DNA of 64,000 nucleotides from Centroberyx gerrardi (GCF_048128805.1 NC_136003.1:26224885-26288884); one strand, 5' to 3'. Shown: positions 47,613-58,439, counted from the stretch's first letter. The notes: generated from the letters alone by a model not told the origin. Numbers and translations: made by a program.

Positions 47613-48508
47613 TTCCCAAATGTGCTTTTCACAGCATGTATTCATTGCCATAAAGACCTGTATAAATTGCCATATATATATAGGCTATAGGGCTGCCATA
47701 TATAGCTATATATAGGGCTAAATGAAGAAAGACACAATCATGAAACATACACCAGACACCTTGGAAAGTAAAATTTAATCCACAGCTGTGACACAACTGT
47801 TTCTGCAGCCAATCGAATTGGAGCGCCAGTTTGTTTTTTTTAATGCTTTTATTTTGAAGGCAAAGTTACCTTAGCTTCCGATCGTGTTTTGGCTAACTCT
47901 GGCTGACTTGACGCTGCTGTCAGTACTGTCAAACGGAGGGCGGTCGGGGGGGGAGTGGATCCAGAGAATCTGGCAAATAGGAGCTTCTTCCTCGCCGTCC
48001 TTATCGCCAGCTGTCCAAACTTCAGGGGGATTCTGGGATTATAAGACAAACAACCTGGAAGGATCCTGTGTTCTGCAGCTTCTCCTCACAACTTCTTCTG
48101 TTTTTTCCCCAAAGCAGTTTTTCTCACTCAGTAGAAGATTCCGACTTGTAGGCAACTGGTTTATGCACTGTTTATTTTTATTTTTAAAGGTTAGGCAGTG
48201 TTGCATACGCCTTCTGCAATATTCTCGTCTACTTTTTTGTTTTTTACATTGTCAGTGTGCAACATCCTGCATCTGCTATCGCCCTGGCAACCAGTCCTGC
48301 TCTCCATCCGTCTCCAGCTCTCCATCCCTCACCATCAGCGGCAGCCTTTGGGGGAAAAAAAAACCAAAACAGAACTGGTCTCACGCTCATCCTTCTCTGG
48401 AAGCAGGCCTATTTCTTAACTGGTGGCGTTTCAAAATCTCTTATCTGTGAAGTGTTTTCCAACTAGGCAAGTTCATGTGTCGGAGAAGTCTTTTCTCTCA
48501 GCACCAAA

Positions 48509-48584
48509 ATGCCTGTGAGACGCGGTCATGTTGCGCTCCAGAACACCTACCTGGACACCATCATCAGGAAATTCGACGGGCAAA
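48509..48584 (+). CDS. kcnh6: kcnh6 coding exon 1 (PAS-cap)
   Basis: Encodes [20 protein letters not shown] then KFDGQ and one base. Donor GTAAGT, phase 1. Start in CACCAAAATGC. Confidence 0.95.
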
Positions 48585-51500
48585 GTAAGTGCACATCAAA
48601 TTTACTAAGTTATAACCATGTGACGCGGTGCCGGATCAAAAGATGAGCTCCAGATGGCGATAATCATAAGGCAAACATCCACCAATATGAACAAAAATCA
48701 ATTAGTACTTTCAGAAAACCATTAATGCGTGTTTTTTCCCCTCCTATCCTCATATAACTTAAATCATTTTGATAATATTGGCTGTGATGTGTGCTACAAA
48801 TGTATCTCATAAAGATTTATGCCAGCCTAAAAAAGGTTGGTAAACCATATTCTGCAAATTAAAAAGTGAGTAAAAAAGGAGATTAGGTTTACTCTCAATT
48901 ATATTCCTGATTATAACTAGGGGAGTGACAGCTCATCATGATATGAGACTGGGTTTATGATATTATATTGTTATAATCAGGAGGGATAGTGAGCCCACAA
49001 TAGATAAATATACAGGTTATATATCAGAAAAGTTCAAATAAAGTTATCTATATATACTATGGAACAGGGTCAAGCTAGACATGTTTCTTCCTTATTATAA
49101 GGGATACAGAGGGTAAAATCTTGTAATTTTGATTGTGTTTTTTGTTGCCCAGTTATACATAATATAGTTAGTTATATTATAGCTATAGGGTCAACCTCCT
49201 ATATCATTTATTATTCAGCCCTGTGAAGCATATTGAGACTTTTTGCAGTCATGTGGCCATATATTAATACAACCCAATTAAGTTATAGCCTGTTGGTCTA
49301 TTTTAGTGCGTTGAGATTTGTTTAGATTGTGTCACACAGGCTGTAGTGCATGTACATTTGGTAGGCCTACACACTTACTGTATGAATGCTTTACATTATG
49401 TTGAAATGTCTGATCGAATTTGTATCCGTCAGGTATAGTCTGATCGACCCCCCTCCTCCTCCTCCTCCTTTTATGTCCTGTGTGTTTGAGGGTTATTGCA
49501 CCTGAATCTCTGTTTGTTTGCGACTGCTCACGTGATGCAGCTTCTGTTCCGTTACCTCACATGTTCCACTAAAAACTGCAAAGAAAAAGATTATTGCTTG
49601 CAGACTGAGGAAGAATAGACCTACTTTCTCCCCCGTGTGTCCACTGTGAGTGCTGATAAGACTGATGTTGTGTCTGTCTTCTTCTTCTTCTCCTCCTGCC
49701 ACAGGGTTTAGTTTTATCTCACTGTGGCCAAAAGCTCATATTTTTGTGCGAGTCAGTGATTCACAGAGTCTGGGTTGGCTGTAGTTTATAAAACAACAAA
49801 AACACTGTTTGGTTTGCATGGGATCATATGCATCTAATGGGGTCTAACAAAGCAAAGCCTGCTTCTCAGTCAACAGCAGTCTCAGTAGTGCAACACCTCT
49901 CAGATCTAGGCCAATAAAGCTCGAATCTATAAGCTGTTTTGAGAAAGCATCATTATGTAACGTCCGTGCGTGCGCGGCCGCGTGCATGTGCATGACCAGG
50001 TGAGGCACGTGCCACAGCGGTGCTGCTTAGCAACGAGCGTGACGATCGGTGTTTCCGCTCTGAGCCCCAGATAATGACTTTTGGATAGGATGTGCTTTCC
50101 ACCGGAGGACCTCACCCATTTACTTTGGAGAGAGGGAGGGGAGGGAGGGGAGGGGAGGGGAGGGGAGAGGGAGAGGGAGGGGAGGGGAGAGGGAGAGGGA
50201 GGGGAGGGGAGGGGAGGGGAGAGGGAGGGGAGGGGAGAGGGAGGGGAGGGAGGGGGGGGGGTCACCTTCTCTGGACGAAGCCAAGTCCGTTCTCCCCCTC
50301 ATCTGTTTAGACAGTGAGCAGTGAGAGCTGTTTAACCCAGTTCCAGTGGAGGATGATAACAGAGGCGGAGGGTTATGTATGTACTTTTCATTCAGCTCAT
50401 TGAACTCTTCCATTAACAGCCTTCGAACAAAACTGTCCTGATTCGCTTTCATGTTGCACAACAATTTTCAGCTCAGCGGCTGCTGTCAGGGCCTCGCACA
50501 TTACAGTCATCGATAACAGGACGCAGACAAGACGCAAGCTCGGCATTGTAAGGTTTTAACTCGGAGACACTGAGCATCAAAAATTTGACATACAGGGAGG
50601 CAAAACTGTCTGTCTTTTTAAATATTCAACCCCCAAAAGCTTATGTAAACAAGAAATTAATACCTCACGAGCATTCAAAGCGGTTAACTCAATTTTGATT
50701 AAAAGAAAAGTCGGATAATAGAATTCCAAGCTTATTAATAGTTCCTGTAAACAGATAAAGCCACCAGCTGACAGCATTTAACAACCTTTAAATAACAAGA
50801 GGGAGCTGAACCCGGCGCTGACCTCACACAGACTCTCATGTTGAAGTGTCCAGCTGCTGCTCCTCGGTCCCTTGGGGATGTTCGGCCACTAATAGCTCCA
50901 TGGAAAGGTGGGCTTCATTAGTTCCACTTCAGCTGATTGTGGAGAGGAGAGAGGGAAGATTATGAAGCCATGGATCTTCCCGCTGGAGTTATGCATTATC
51001 CAAACAACAGAACTATTCTTTGCCATCCAAAATACAAGCAAGGAAGGAGCGATAACAGCTTAGTTTCTGACACTGTTTATGATGATTCCACTCCCTCCTG
51101 CCGCTATTTCCACTTGGATTTTGTCTTTTTTTTATTTGGCTCTCTCTCACATCCCTAAGCATCAGTCCCTGCTCTTTCCCTCAGACCGCAAGTTTCTGAT
51201 TGCCAACGCCCAGATGAAGAACTGCGGCATCATCTACTGCAACGAAGGCTTCTGCCAGATGTTTGGCTTCACGCGGGCGGAGATCATGCAGCAGCCCTGT
51301 ACCTGCCAGTTCCTGGTGGGTCCCGGCACCATGAAGAGCGCCCTGGCACAGCTGGCCCAGGCCCTGCTGGGCTCCGAGGAGCGCAAGGTGGAGATCCTCT
51401 ACTACGCTAAAGAAGGTAAGACAGGAGGGGGGGGGGGGGGGGAGACAGAAGTTTAGGGAGGCAGTGATTTGGCAAGTTTTTGGGAAGTTGGCCTGTTGGT

Positions 51501-53244
51501 GAACTTATCTGTTAAGTGATGAGAACATAGACACCAAAATCACCCATGTGTCCTCGGTAAATCGTTCACTCTGCTTCTCCATGCTAACACTTCAGCATAA
51601 ACTATGTTGAGAGACAGTAGGCGTCTGGCATTATCTCAAACATGAGAAAATGAGAACTTGTAGCAGCTCTAAAACTAAATGATAAGTAATGTTAAATGAT
51701 ATGTGGCTAAATCTGGCAGGTTTGTGTAGATTTGTCAAATTTACGTGAAATATGATGTAAAAAGAAAACACTGTTTTGAACTACAAGGGACTACTTTTCC
51801 TGTTTCAACAGTGAAGTGAAGGTGATGGGTGATGGGCGACTGTGTACGTCTAAAAGTCACTGGGCAGCGGATAAATACGTGGTTTCTCATGTGAAATAGT
51901 TCAAAAAATAAACCTGGCTGCATCAGCTATACTGAGTTAATGATATTGCATTTTTAATGTATAATGTATAAATCCACAAAAACATTCTGAATCATGTGAT
52001 TAAAAACCACTATTAACCTTTTATTACTAAAAGGTCAGTCTTCTTACTTTGGATAATGCTTGTGAACTACTGTCACTTTAGTGTATGCTAAAGTGTTAGC
52101 ATGGAGCCAATGATCTACCGGGGACACATGGATGATTTTGATGTTTCTCATGACTTAACAGGTATGTAATGGGTTTTGACAATCACCCAAAAACTGGCAG
52201 AATCTGCATTGTCTTTTAAATCACTTCTTCTTTTAAGACTTATTTCTACTGATATACTTGGTTTGTTGGTTTAACCTTAACCCCCACTCCTCACCCTATC
52301 GTCCCTTACCCTAACCAGGTCTCCTCTCACACCCCTACTTCATATTTATCTGGCTTGTGAAGCTCTTTGCAAACTTTGCTTTTAGACAAGCACAGTGCAA
52401 ATGAAATGATCATTATTACCATAGATAGGAAAGCAAGAGGGGAAGGAGAGTGTTGAAGGGAGAGAGCATTGAAAGTGCCAAGAGAGAGCTGGGTGAGAGA
52501 GCGAGCTGACATAATAAGGCCAGACAGAGATCTTAACTTTTGATCCGTGTTACATGGAGTCTGGACTCTCTCTCTCTGCTCTCTCTGGTTTTGTGTAGTC
52601 AGTCAGTCACAGCGCTGCCACCAGTTGCAGACTCGCTGAACTGTGTGTCTGTGAGTTTCGCTTCCTTGGCCTCGCTCACCTGCGACCCGTTTACTCCTCC
52701 GCCCTTCCCATCACCCCCTCCTGTCCCTCTGTCACTGGCACAAAGGCGGCGAGGCAGAAACGCATGACATCGAGGAGGGAGGCAGGCAAACACACCGGGC
52801 TTGGGAGGTTTACGAACACACACCATGAACGCAAACCACAAGCACACGCATGCATGTACACATTTAGATTTACACACACATACAGGCACATGCACATACA
52901 CACACCTGCCTTTTGTTACTTTGGCCATTTGGGCATGAGGCGTTCAGTCTAGAGTGCCGTTGTCATGGAAATGCGATCGGTGTGCCAGCTCAAATCCACT
53001 AAGCATCTATTTATTTTGTCTCCTGCTGCCTTACACTACACTCCCAGCCTGGATAAGGAGATAAATTCATACCCGACGTGATTTAGCCCCGCTCAGCTGT
53101 TCTCACACGCTGATACTTTTAATTGGGTTTTCTTCTTTCTTTTACCCGAAAAAATAAATCCCCTTCAGAGTTTTCTCTCAAGACTGGATGTGTGAATGTG
53201 TCTGTGAGGGTGCTGTTTGTGCGTCTGTGTGTTTGTGTATGTGT

Positions 53245-53288
<44 letters not shown>

Positions 53289-53490
53289 GTCTGTGTGTGT
53301 GTGTCTGAGCTACCCTACCCCCCATTTCTATTTTTAGACCACGCTGATTGCAGTTTGAAGTCGAACCTGAAGGAAAGTGTTGCTCATTTACCCTTTTTCA
53401 CTTTTCACCTTTTTCACTGTGCTTCCTCCCCCTGTCTTGTTTTCTCTCTCTTTCTTTCTCTCTCTCTGTTTGTCTCTCCCTCTTCCTCTG

Positions 53491-53537
<47 letters not shown>

Positions 53538-56500
53538 TTCACTTAAACGTGGCCTCCTAAAAGGCATGGCCTCATAAAATAGGCTCCAGTGTGAGAAACA
53601 CACAGCCATGGAAAGAAACTGAAAGTCTTTACTACTGTTTAAACGCCGGGGGTTCAGAGCAGTAACAATTAGTGAGTCATGTTAACAACACAGGGGGTAT
53701 AGCTCAGTGGTAGAGCATTTGACTGCAGATCAAGAGGTCCCCGGTTCAAATCCGGGTGCCCCCTCTTTTCCTATTGATGTGTTGAGTGTGTGTGTGTCTT
53801 TCTGTGTCAAAGGGACCTGCAGGCCTTGCCTAGTCGACGTGGTCCCAGTCAAAAATGAAGAAGGACTCGTCATCATGTTCATCCTCAACTTCCAGGAGCT
53901 GATTGACCCGTCACTGAAGAAATCAGGACTCAGGCAGAGAGTGGCCCAGGGCTGGATATGGGCAGGTCACTGTGAACCAGTTCATGTTTACACTACCAGT
54001 CAAACGTTTGGACACACCTGACTGAATGTACTATGTGTTTCATTCTCTTAAAGCCATTTTGATCTAAAGGCTTCTGCTTAAAGGCTTGAAATTTGTTTCT
54101 TAGACAAATATAAAATTGATGCCTATGTATGAATTTCTTTCCAAAGCCTTTGCCTTTCCATCAAGGCAAAGGGCGGCTACTTTAGAGAATCTAAAATATA
54201 AGATAGTTTTAATTTGTTTAACACTTTTTTGGTCACTGCATAATTCCATTTGTGTTATTTCATAGTTTTGATGTCTTTACTGTTATTCTAAAATGTGAAA
54301 AATAGTAAAAAATAAAGAAAAATGTGGTGTGTCCAAACTTTTGACTGGTAGTGTATGTGTTCTCTTTTATCTTGCCTATCTTATATGTTGAATGTAGGGA
54401 TGGGACAATAACCATTATCACTATATATCGCGGTAAAAACCAGTAACGGTTATGACACCGCCAATAATTTGTATTACCGAGTTAAAGTGGATGCAGGCCA
54501 GTAGCACTTTATTTGAGATGCATTTGACTTCATTTGGATTTTTTTTGTGTCGTTTAAGACTATCCATACAGTTTTTATAAGCTAAACCAGCATTTTATAG
54601 TTTTGTTTAAGAAAAAAATCAAACATTTTACAGAAATATTTTACATATGTTCTACAGTCTTACATTAAAACGTGTTTAAAAAAGAGAAATGTCTTGAGAT
54701 TGATGATGATAAATTAGTAATTGAAGCATGTTACACCATTATTTTTAAGGCTTTCACCTTATTAGTAATTATAGAGATAATATTGTATATCGAGATATAC
54801 GACACAGGACTTGAATGTCTTTCCCTGTTTGAACCTGAGATAATCTGGTACGTGTGTGTGTGCTCTTATCACGGCTGAGCTGAACGTGTGAGTTTCCCCG
54901 CAGGTCAGAATCGCAGGCTGAAGATGAGGCTGCCAACGCTGCGCTCCATGCGGCGAGCTTCGCTTTCCAAAGATCAGTTTGAAGGAGTGGTGGTGGACTA
55001 CCTGCAGGTGAGGTTTACACACACACACACACACAGTCACATAATACTGTGTATTGTATTGCATACATAGTGACATCCATGTGATAGCGAGTTCCAAATC
55101 CGTACAAGAACAGTTCCAATGACAATATCTGTACCATGTATGACATTTGTACAGGCTGAATTCTTACAAGAACCTTTATTTACACTGGTTCTGCACTGAC
55201 AAAACCACAAACTGTGAGGTTTAAAAGAAAGACTGTCAGCTGCCTGAGAAACCACATCTGATAACTGTTTTTCACAAATACAAGAAGAGGGGTCTGTACT
55301 CAAAGTATTTAGAGACGAAAGACTCTTTTGCTGAGGATTTTTCACACATGAATCACCGGGCATTAAAGTTGCACTTGGCAATTTCACATGTCAGTGGCTC
55401 CAAATGGCAGTGAGAGGTAACTGTTTGAAATTTAAGGACTGATTGCTTTATACCAAAGGATACCACATGGAAGAAAGAGGCAAAAGATCTAATGCTGGTG
55501 GGTTCAGCTTTCTCTGGACAGAGCGCTCAGCTGCTTTTTAAAAGATTTGTTTGTATTTTGCTCTTTTCTCAAGTTTTGCATGGAAACAATATCCTGCCAG
55601 TAACCATAACTGACACCAGAATTTAATTTGGGCAAATAAGGCAAATCTGTGGGGTGTCACTTAGTGGGGTGGGACGCTCTTCTCTGCTGCAGCCCCACTT
55701 CATATTTCCGGCTGTGGTGTATTTTTGTGGTGCATGTAAACAGTGTATTTTAATAAAAACACTTGAACTCTGGCTGTGTCATTTCTTAAGAAACATATAT
55801 ACAGAGTGACTTTTTTTTTGTCCTCCCTCTGCTCTTTCGTCTGCAGCCGAACAGCGAGGAAGTCCCTCTGAAGGAGTTTCGTATCCCGTCTAAGGAGAGC
55901 TGCATGCAGTCGGAGACGGAGGCTCTGATCGAGCAGGACCTGGACCCCCCCTCCCCGCCGCCCCAGTCCTCCCCCAAGCGCCGCTCCCTGCTGACGGACC
56001 GGCTGGATCCGGGATCGGCCTTCCCTCGGGGGGCTCTGCCCCGGAGCTGCTCCCGGGACAGCGTCCGCAGCCTCCGGAGGGCCTCGTCGCTGGACGACAT
56101 CGACGGCATGAGGGCCGAGTGGAGCAGCCGGCCCGGAGACCCGCGCTGCAACAGCAGTGAGTGTTGCAGGTCCTGCAGCTCCCTGATCCACCAGACATGA
56201 GGCCGAGGCAGGGACAAGATTAGAGGATACTGGGAAGGGATGACAGGGATGTTTACCTTTTAATATAATAATAATGCATTGTTATTTTAACTATTAGTAT
56301 TAGTATATTTTTTATGATATCACATGATTTCTTCTTATAAGCAAAACTTTAACCTCTGGCAGCAATACGACCTTAAATCATATCTTTCTGTTTTTTATTA
56401 TACCACAAATACAACATTACCCACATATCGTTTTATTTTGTTCAGATTATTGCAATTTTATAGCTTTTAAAGAATGAAAAAAATCAGCTAGAATAAAAGG

Positions 56501-58138
56501 AAAAGCTTTAATATTAAAGGTGCTATGTGCAGTGTTTTACATCACCGGCCTCTTTACTGCATTTTATGTGCCACTGCGTTTAGGGACGTTTTGCTTTGCG
56601 GCACAAAACAGGAACAGTTTTACTTTGTAAGTAATACACAACTTTATTCACAAATTTATTCAACTTCACATCAGCTTACCCCGTCTGAACGCATATTGGC
56701 TTTAATCAAACATGGTATCAGCTCTTATCCTTCTTCTTGCTCTTTAAAACAAACTGAGCGATGCCAGAAGGGACCAGTAGGAGCATCCTTATTGAGATAG
56801 GAAGCAAAGAGGTTTATGGGAAGTATGGTTTTAATTTTTAGACAAAATAACATGAAATTCTGCACATGGCACCTTTAAAATCCAACCTGTCTTGGTTGTA
56901 GTCGCCTTCATCAGGGCCACAGAACTGCATGCATAGTCGACAATAAATATATTCCATGACATCCAAAACCATTTTAACCAAAAAGTTTGCCTGTTCCAAA
57001 CATTTTACTGTATTTTGTAAATTGCTCATAAATGGTCAAATAAAAAAATCACACAATATGAAAATGATCCACAAACCTACAAGCATCCGATTACTGACAG
57101 AATCTTTACTTATCTCTGTCTGCTGCCACATCCATAACACACAGCACATCGCTCTGAGCACGTGCGGCCGCCTGATGGTTATTCCAGCAGAGACACACTA
57201 ATCAATCCCTCTGCCCTATAGCTCTGCCAGTGTGTGTGTGTGTGTGTGTGTGTGAGGGGATCATGCTCTCCACTCCTTCCGTTCTGTCAAAATTGCACAC
57301 TCTCCACACATCTGCCCTCCTCTTCTCTCAGGGGAAATACGTTGTGAGAAAACTGTATTTTTTTTGCAGGATACTGCTTCCAATCATACAGAGTTTCTCT
57401 GCTCCACTTCTGGAGTCTCTCCCTCACTTTCACATTTTCTTTTTCAGCCTCAGGGTTCAACATATTTGTGTCTGAGGGGGGATGCAGTGATCTGTCCTAC
57501 TTCCCTTGTCAGTTGTGAGCAATAGGGAGGACAAAAAGTAACATTTTGACATTTATGTTGCCAAAATTAGAAAGATTTTTAACCTATTAGGCAAAGTTGG
57601 CCAAGTTTCTAATGTGTAACGTTTTAATTGTACTATATGTGTCTCAAAGTTTTGTCCTGACAGCTACAGTATGTGTTTGTGTCGCCTACAAATTTAGACT
57701 TGAACACATTTAGACACACTGAAATAGAATTAAGCCTACATCACGGGACAATGAAGAAACCCAGTAGTAAACAGTATTTTTTCAGAATAACTTTAATTTT
57801 CTAACATTACTTTTGATTCCATTCATGTTTATTTTTGTCCACGTTGTAATCCCGTTCTTTTATTTCCCCTGAATTGTTTTGGAGTCCTTTATTGAGTGTT
57901 CAGTATATGCTGATGAGTGCCGGTTTGTGCTGCAGATCTGAAGCCCAGCGCTCTGAACTCCACGTCGGACTCGGACCTGATGAGGCACCGGGCCATCAGC
58001 CGCATCCCCCAGGTCGCCCTCACCTTCGGCTCGGACCGGATGAGGCCTCCTTCCCCCACCGAGATCGAGATCATCGCGCCCAGCAAGATGAAAGACCGGA
58101 CCCAGAACGTCACCGAGAAAGTCACTCAGGTCACGCAG
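48509..58138 (+). CDS. kcnh6: Potassium voltage-gated channel subfamily H member 6 (ERG2-type), N-terminal part
   Basis: Six coding exons join in phase to give 359 residues; the gene runs off the window before its membrane part. Residues 1-25 are the PAS-cap ([20 protein letters not shown]), typical of all ERG channels. Residues 26 to about 135 are the eag/PAS domain ([70 protein letters not shown]). Residues 136-300 are a basic, serine- and proline-rich linker with a [16 protein letters not shown] block. The last exon carries [20 protein letters not shown] and [11 protein letters not shown], the run-up to S1. PAS residues resemble KCNH6 more than KCNH2, and map3k3/limd2 synteny supports KCNH6. 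The protein forms delayed-rectifier (IKr-like) tetramers in plasma membrane; the eag domain slows deactivation. The start has A at -3. Confidence 0.93.
48620..48920 (+). repeat. Dispersed repeat family P, copy 2
   Basis: Same strand and order of blocks as 40025-40283 (ATAATCATAAGGCAAACA, ACAAAAATCAATTAG, TTTCAGAAAACCATTAATG, CATAAAGATTTATGCCAGCC). Starts about 35 nt after the kcnh6 exon-1 donor. Confidence 0.75.
50129..50263 (+). repeat. G-rich purine minisatellite (GGGGA/GGGAGA)n
   Basis: About 135 nt almost purely of G and A on the + strand with many runs of three to four G; capable of G-quadruplex or triplex formation. Produces repetitive frames on both strands that are not genes. Confidence 0.97.
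51185..51415 (+). CDS. kcnh6: kcnh6 coding exon 2 (PAS core)
   Basis: Encodes [40 protein letters not shown] and the [20 protein letters not shown] segment. Acceptor TTCCCTCAG, donor GTAAGA, phase 1 at both ends. Confidence 0.97.
51472..52199 (+). mobile_element. MITE family A, copy 2 (longer)
   Basis: Ends GCAAGTTTTTGG at left and CCAAAAACTGGC at right are inverted. Inner arms AAGTGATGAGAACATAGACA and TTTCTCATGACTT match copy 1 at 34360. About 390 nt longer than copy 1, the extra sequence lying mainly at 51700-52065. Confidence 0.8.
53203..53305. repeat. (TG)n microsatellite
   Basis: TG repeats with CTG and CG interruptions; core at about 53249-53282. Confidence 0.96.
53434..53534. repeat. 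(TC)n microsatellite
   Basis: TC repeats with interruptions, uninterrupted at about 53492-53534. Confidence 0.96.
53693..53764 (+). tRNA. tRNA-Cys (anticodon GCA)
   Basis: 72 nt folding into a perfect cloverleaf. The acceptor stem GGGGGTA pairs with TGCCCCC (one T:G pair), with discriminator T. The D-loop carries A box TAGCTCAGTGG. The anticodon stem TTTGA/TCAAG encloses loop CTGCAGA, with GCA at 53725-53727. The T-arm CCCGGTTCAAATCCGGG contains the B box. There is no intron, and CCA is not encoded. It matches the vertebrate consensus for tRNA-Cys-GCA, so it looks functional rather than SINE-derived. It lies in sense orientation in kcnh6 intron 2, ending 48 nt before the exon-3 acceptor. Confidence 0.98.
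53766..53769 (+). terminator. Polymerase III terminator of the tRNA-Cys gene
   Basis: TTTT starting two nucleotides after the tRNA 3' end; the usual minimal vertebrate pol III stop signal. It falls inside the region where the kcnh6 exon-3 branch point and pyrimidine tract would be. Confidence 0.8.
53813..53965 (+). CDS. kcnh6: kcnh6 coding exon 3 (end of PAS domain)
   Basis: Encodes [20 protein letters not shown] and [16 protein letters not shown], ending GWIWA. Acceptor GTGTCAAAG is pyrimidine-poor at its end, and donor GTCACT is weak. Phase 1 at both ends; joins in frame to 54904. Confidence 0.92.
53991..54353 (+). mobile_element. Tc1/mariner-type MITE
   Basis: Inverted termini CACTACCAGTCAAACGTTTG and CAAACTTTTGACTGGTAGTG, flanked by TA at 53989-53990 and 54354-54355. 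363 bp, no transposase. Starts 25 nt after the exon-3 donor of kcnh6. Confidence 0.92.
54354..54903 (+). other. kcnh6: kcnh6 intron 3, remainder
   Basis: AT-rich sequence. The ACCATTATCACTATATATCG and CGGTAAAAACCAGTAACGGT segments at about 54412-54452 look like a decayed hAT-type terminus, but no partner end was defined. Confidence 0.5.
54904..55007 (+). CDS. kcnh6: kcnh6 coding exon 4 (basic linker)
   Basis: Encodes [20 protein letters not shown] and [14 protein letters not shown]. Acceptor CCCCGCAG, donor GTGAGG; ends in phase 0. Confidence 0.93.
55008..55846 (+). other. kcnh6: kcnh6 intron 4
   Basis: CA repeat near 55017-55034 just after the donor. A TTAAAGTTGCACTTGGCAAT segment at about 55364 resembles the left end of a TTAA-type repeat common in fish; its right end was not found. 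Confidence 0.5.
55847..56156 (+). CDS. kcnh6: kcnh6 coding exon 5 (Ser/Pro-rich linker)
   Basis: Encodes [20 protein letters not shown], a proline-rich stretch, [20 protein letters not shown] and RAEW. RRASS is a good basophilic-kinase (PKA-type) site, conserved in ERG channels. Very GC-rich, which opens long antisense frames. Donor GTGAGT, phase 1. Confidence 0.95.
56157..57935 (+). other. kcnh6: kcnh6 intron 5
   Basis: Contains a TTAA-flanked MITE (56518-56874) and a TG microsatellite (about 57232-57253). No coding sequence. Confidence 0.8.
56518..56874 (+). mobile_element. TTAA-flanked MITE, 357 bp
   Basis: TTAA at 56514-56517 and 56875-56878 bracket inverted ends AGGTGCTATGTGCAG and CTGCACATGGCACCT (one mismatch). 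The TTAA target fits piggyBac or Kolobok types. Non-coding. Confidence 0.9.
57936..58138 (+). CDS. kcnh6: kcnh6 coding exon 6 (pre-S1 linker)
   Basis: Encodes [55 protein letters not shown] and VTQVTQ. Acceptor GTGCTGCAG, donor GTGAGG, phase 0. The last nine bases repeat the preceding nine in codon sense (VTQVTQ); a second CAG/GT lies between them. Confidence 0.94.
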
Positions 58139-58219
58139 GTGAGGGACGAAACGCCACGGGGGAAACTACAGGCTCCGTGTGATCTGCATGAGGGAGAGAG
58201 AGATCATCCTGTCTGTCTC

Positions 58220-58325
58220 TCTGTAGCTCTTACTCTTTTTTCTTGGCACTCCTTATTTTTTGTTACTTGTAGTTTTGTTGATCTAAGTACGGCTTATTCT
58301 GCTGCTGCACTCACTGTAAGAGGCT
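58220..58325 (+). mobile_element. Decayed L2-type LINE tail
   Basis: GGCACTCCTTATTTTTT, TTACTTGTAG and TGCACTCACTGTAAGAGGCT, then CAGGATAAGAGCA, run in the same order as the L2 end at 36165-36350, but more diverged. Confidence 0.5.
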
Positions 58326-58439
58326 CAGGATAAGAGCAAACTATTTAACAGTATTCACGATACAGTGTTGGCCAATAACTAGCTACAGTCCTTGGAAGAC
58401 AAAATGACACTTTACAAAATGTGATCACAGTTACATTTA

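Larger units (their letters stand above)
42796..48508. other. gfap-kcnh6 intergenic region and kcnh6 upstream sequence
   Basis: No gene recognised. It holds a TTAA-flanked MITE (43323-44102), GT, CA, TCCAAA and TG/GA simple repeats, a 17-bp-arm hairpin (46804-46839) and a diverged duplication (47318-47612). The last few hundred bases probably include the kcnh6 promoter and 5' UTR, but no start site can be fixed. Confidence 0.6.
48585..51184 (+). other. kcnh6: kcnh6 intron 1 of the coding region
   Basis: 2.6 kb. Contains family-P repeat (48620-48920), a possible decayed RTE-like tail near 49220-49280 and a long GGGGA-rich tract (50129-50263). No coding sequence. Confidence 0.8.
51416..53692 (+). 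other. kcnh6: kcnh6 intron 2, part before the tRNA
   Basis: Holds a poly-G run near 51426-51442, a family-A MITE (51472-52199) and microsatellites at 53203-53305 and 53434-53534. No coding sequence. Confidence 0.8.

Noticed and set aside
47884..48450. 188-codon open frame just upstream of kcnh6
   Set aside because: No recognisable domain, poor codon character, and it sits where the kcnh6 5' UTR or promoter should be.
49648..49672. Segment GCTGATAAGACTGATGTTG resembling part of miR-21
   Set aside because: Only a partial match with no complementary arm nearby, so no precursor hairpin.
50081..50464. Repetitive Gly/Glu/Arg and Pro/Ser frames on both strands
   Set aside because: Translation of the GGGGA array, not a gene.
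55700..56217. Antisense frames of 143-163 codons over kcnh6 exon 5
   Set aside because: Shadows of a GC-rich exon; the sense strand encodes a conserved ERG linker.
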